From: JANQHS01 sp965227315
GTDB lineage: Bacteria > Bacteroidota > Bacteroidia > Cytophagales > CCMP332
Direction of reading: 5' to 3'
Length of the DNA: 64,000 nt
Assembly: GCA_965227315.1 (NCBI GenBank)
Contig: OZ245737.1
Coordinates: 868,001 to 932,000 of the forward strand
Positions 62,673 to 64,000 of this stretch are shown here, in pieces. The position numbers and the translations under genes are program-made. The stretch's first letter is position 1, and every line of letters starts with the position of its first letter. The notes beneath the pieces are model-generated. The model did no database searches. It worked only from the letters and a program-made list of their open reading frames with translations, and was not told where the DNA came from.

Positions 62673-63903
62673 TGGTTACTTTTTTTCCTTTTATAAAGAC
62701 TTCTTCAATTCTTGATCCACCAAAAGCATAGGGGATCTCTGAAATTGAATTCATGGGTTTTGATAAAATAAAACTTGCATCGGCTCCTGGGAAAAATGCC
62801 CCTAGTGAGTCTTGCAATTCCATCGCATAGGCCGCATTCACCGTAGCAGCATTTAATGCTTCTTCAGGCAACATTTTCATCTGTATGCAGGCCAGAGCAA
62901 TGACAAAGTTCATATTTCCTGAAGGTGAGGAGCCCGGATTGTAATCTGTGGCCAATGCTATTGGAAGGCCGGAGTCGATCATCTTCCTTGCCGGAGGATA
63001 TTCAAGACTCAGAAAAAAGGCAGTGGAAGGCAATAAGGTAGGAATGGTATCAGAACTCAACAAAGCATTGATCTCATTCTCACCTACACATTCGAGGTGG
63101 TCTACGCTCACGGCGTTCTGCTCTACCCCGACCTGGATACCTCCGGAATAATCCAGTTCATTGGCATGGATCTTTGGCTTCAGCCCGTATTTCCATCCCT
63201 GCTCAAGAATTTGGCGGGTTTCTTCCTGGGTAAAAAAACCACGGTCACAAAAGACATCACAATATTCAGCAAGCTTTTCTTCTGCGATCCTTGGAATCAT
63301 TTGGTTCAGGATCATATCCATGTAAACCGATCTCTCTACCTCCCGAGGAAAAGCATGGGCTCCCAGGAATGTTGAGCGAATCGGAATCGGGCTGACTTCC
63401 TTTAGTTTGCTGATCACCCTCAGCATTTTGATCTCATCTTCAACGGTAAGGCCATAGCCACTTTTGATCTCCACGGCTCCGGTGCCCATTGAAATAATCT
63501 CATAGAGTCTCTGACGTGCTCCCTCGAACAGTTCATCTTCACTTGCCTTCTGAAGCCTTTTTGCGGAATTGAGAATTCCACCTCCATTGGCCGCAATTTC
63601 CTCATAGCTCAATCCCTGGATACGATCTCGGAATTCTCCTTCCCGCCAATTGGCAAAGACCAAATGCGTGTGGGAATCAACATATGTAGGCATGACAAAT
63701 CTTCCCCGGGCATCAATGGTTTCCGCTCCTTCCTCCTCTTTCAGATCCGTCATGGGTCCAAAGCCCCTGATCCTTTCATCTTCTACCAACAGAAATGCAT
63801 TCTCAATGATCGGAAGTTCGAGAAGTTGGGCTCCCGCCTTTTTTCCGGGTTTTTCAGAATAACCGCCTACAAGGCCCTTTATATTCTTTATCAGCAATTT
63901 CAT
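62665..63903 (-). CDS. hutI: Imidazolonepropionase
   Basis: A 412-residue HutI, which opens the imidazolone ring to formiminoglutamate in histidine degradation. Metal and catalytic motifs of the amidohydrolase fold are complete: DSHTHLVFANWREGEFRDRI, VEIKSGYGL, LGAHAFP, HANELDYSGG, SVDHLECV and ATDYNPGSSPSGNM. The product is the substrate of the next gene, the formimidoyltransferase fusion, which overlaps by 8 bases. It contrasts with the dihydroorotase-like protein at 863-2113, where such motifs are lost. Confidence 0.97.
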   Translation of the reverse strand: MKLLIKNIKGLVGGYSEKPGKKAGAQLLELPIIENAFLLVEDERIRGFGPMTDLKEEEGAETIDARGRFVMPTYVDSHTHLVFANWREGEFRDRIQGLSYEEIAANGGGILNSAKRLQKASEDELFEGARQRLYEIISMGTGAVEIKSGYGLTVEDEIKMLRVISKLKEVSPIPIRSTFLGAHAFPREVERSVYMDMILNQMIPRIAEEKLAEYCDVFCDRGFFTQEETRQILEQGWKYGLKPKIHANELDYSGGIQVGVEQNAVSVDHLECVGENEINALLSSDTIPTLLPSTAFFLSLEYPPARKMIDSGLPIALATDYNPGSSPSGNMNFVIALACIQMKMLPEEALNAATVNAAYAMELQDSLGAFFPGADASFILSKPMNSISEIPYAFGGSRIEEVFIKGKKVTNG

Positions 63904-64000
63904 CTACCAGGTATTTTTCCACATCATGGACTCCACAGGAAACTCTGTTCTCTGATTGTATTTGGCATCCTTTTTTGCATTATAATAGCGCTCTACCTCT
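63904..64000 (-). CDS. C-terminal fragment of an unidentified protein
   Basis: The minus strand entering from the right edge is open for 32 codons and ends at TAG (63906-63904) directly before the hutI ATG. The tail reads VERYYNAKKDAKYNQ, then RTEFPVESMMWKNTW. The abutting stop and start suggest it is the gene before hutI in the same operon. The sequence is too short to name a family. Confidence 0.55.
   Translation of the reverse strand, partial: EVERYYNAKKDAKYNQRTEFPVESMMWKNTW

Overview
The window looks like chromosomal DNA of a free-living member of the Bacteroidota, most likely order Cytophagales. The signs are a gldC gene, PorP/SprF and PorE-like OmpA proteins, secreted proteins with type IX secretion (T9SS) C-terminal signals, DUF4199 and DUF3098 proteins, TTG starts, and AT-rich boxes resembling the Bacteroidota -7 element (TAnnTTTG). 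Coding density is very high: neighbouring genes often overlap by 1 to 20 bases, and no gene-free stretch exceeds about 205 bases. I saw no tRNA, rRNA, CRISPR array, insertion sequence or prophage.

Layout. (1) 1-4129, minus: a BatA-like von Willebrand membrane protein, a dihydroorotase-like protein that has lost its metal-binding residues, and two DUF4199 membrane proteins. (2) 4227-9868: mixed-strand housekeeping, with a nitroreductase, an acyltransferase, a small Rieske protein, miaA, a single-domain response regulator, a small conserved protein, a PhnP-like metallo-hydrolase and an NFACT/RqcH-like protein. (3) 9849-45102, minus: a 35 kb cell-surface module. It opens with two secreted proteins, then a giant adhesin-like gene of 24.7 kb (about 8,230 residues if one apparent single-base frameshift near 20,930 is restored). 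Directly behind it come a PorP/SprF protein, two large TPR/beta-propeller/OmpA proteins (the second with three LysM domains) and a flippase-like membrane protein. (4) 45212-60990, plus: an acyltransferase, gatC, a large membrane TPR protein, an ABC ATPase, a cobalamin adenosyltransferase, ilvE, prfB with the classic +1 programmed frameshift, an ECF sigma and anti-sigma-like pair, ftsX, DUF3098, uppP, truB, ribF, a two-subunit CoA transferase, an M48 lipoprotein protease, gldC and a sulfotransferase-like gene. (5) 60987-64000, minus: histidine degradation (fused formimidoyltransferase-cyclodeaminase and hutI), then the C-terminus of an unidentified protein.

How it fits together. The central module matches the SprB/SprF logic of Bacteroidota gliding and adhesion. 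A giant repetitive surface protein with a type B (gliding-motility-associated) C-terminal domain is followed, with no gap, by its probable PorP/SprF partner. The two PorE-like OmpA proteins probably tie the outer-membrane site to peptidoglycan. The giant protein carries 14 nearly identical 86-residue repeats in two arrays, two beta-helix regions, two LamG-like domains and long runs of Ig/PKD-like domains. Its N-terminal module is shared with the short type A secreted protein just upstream. This module is the most interesting part of the window. The inactive dihydroorotase-like protein, the RF2 recoding site and a 12-bp inverted repeat over the ftsX start are the next most notable.
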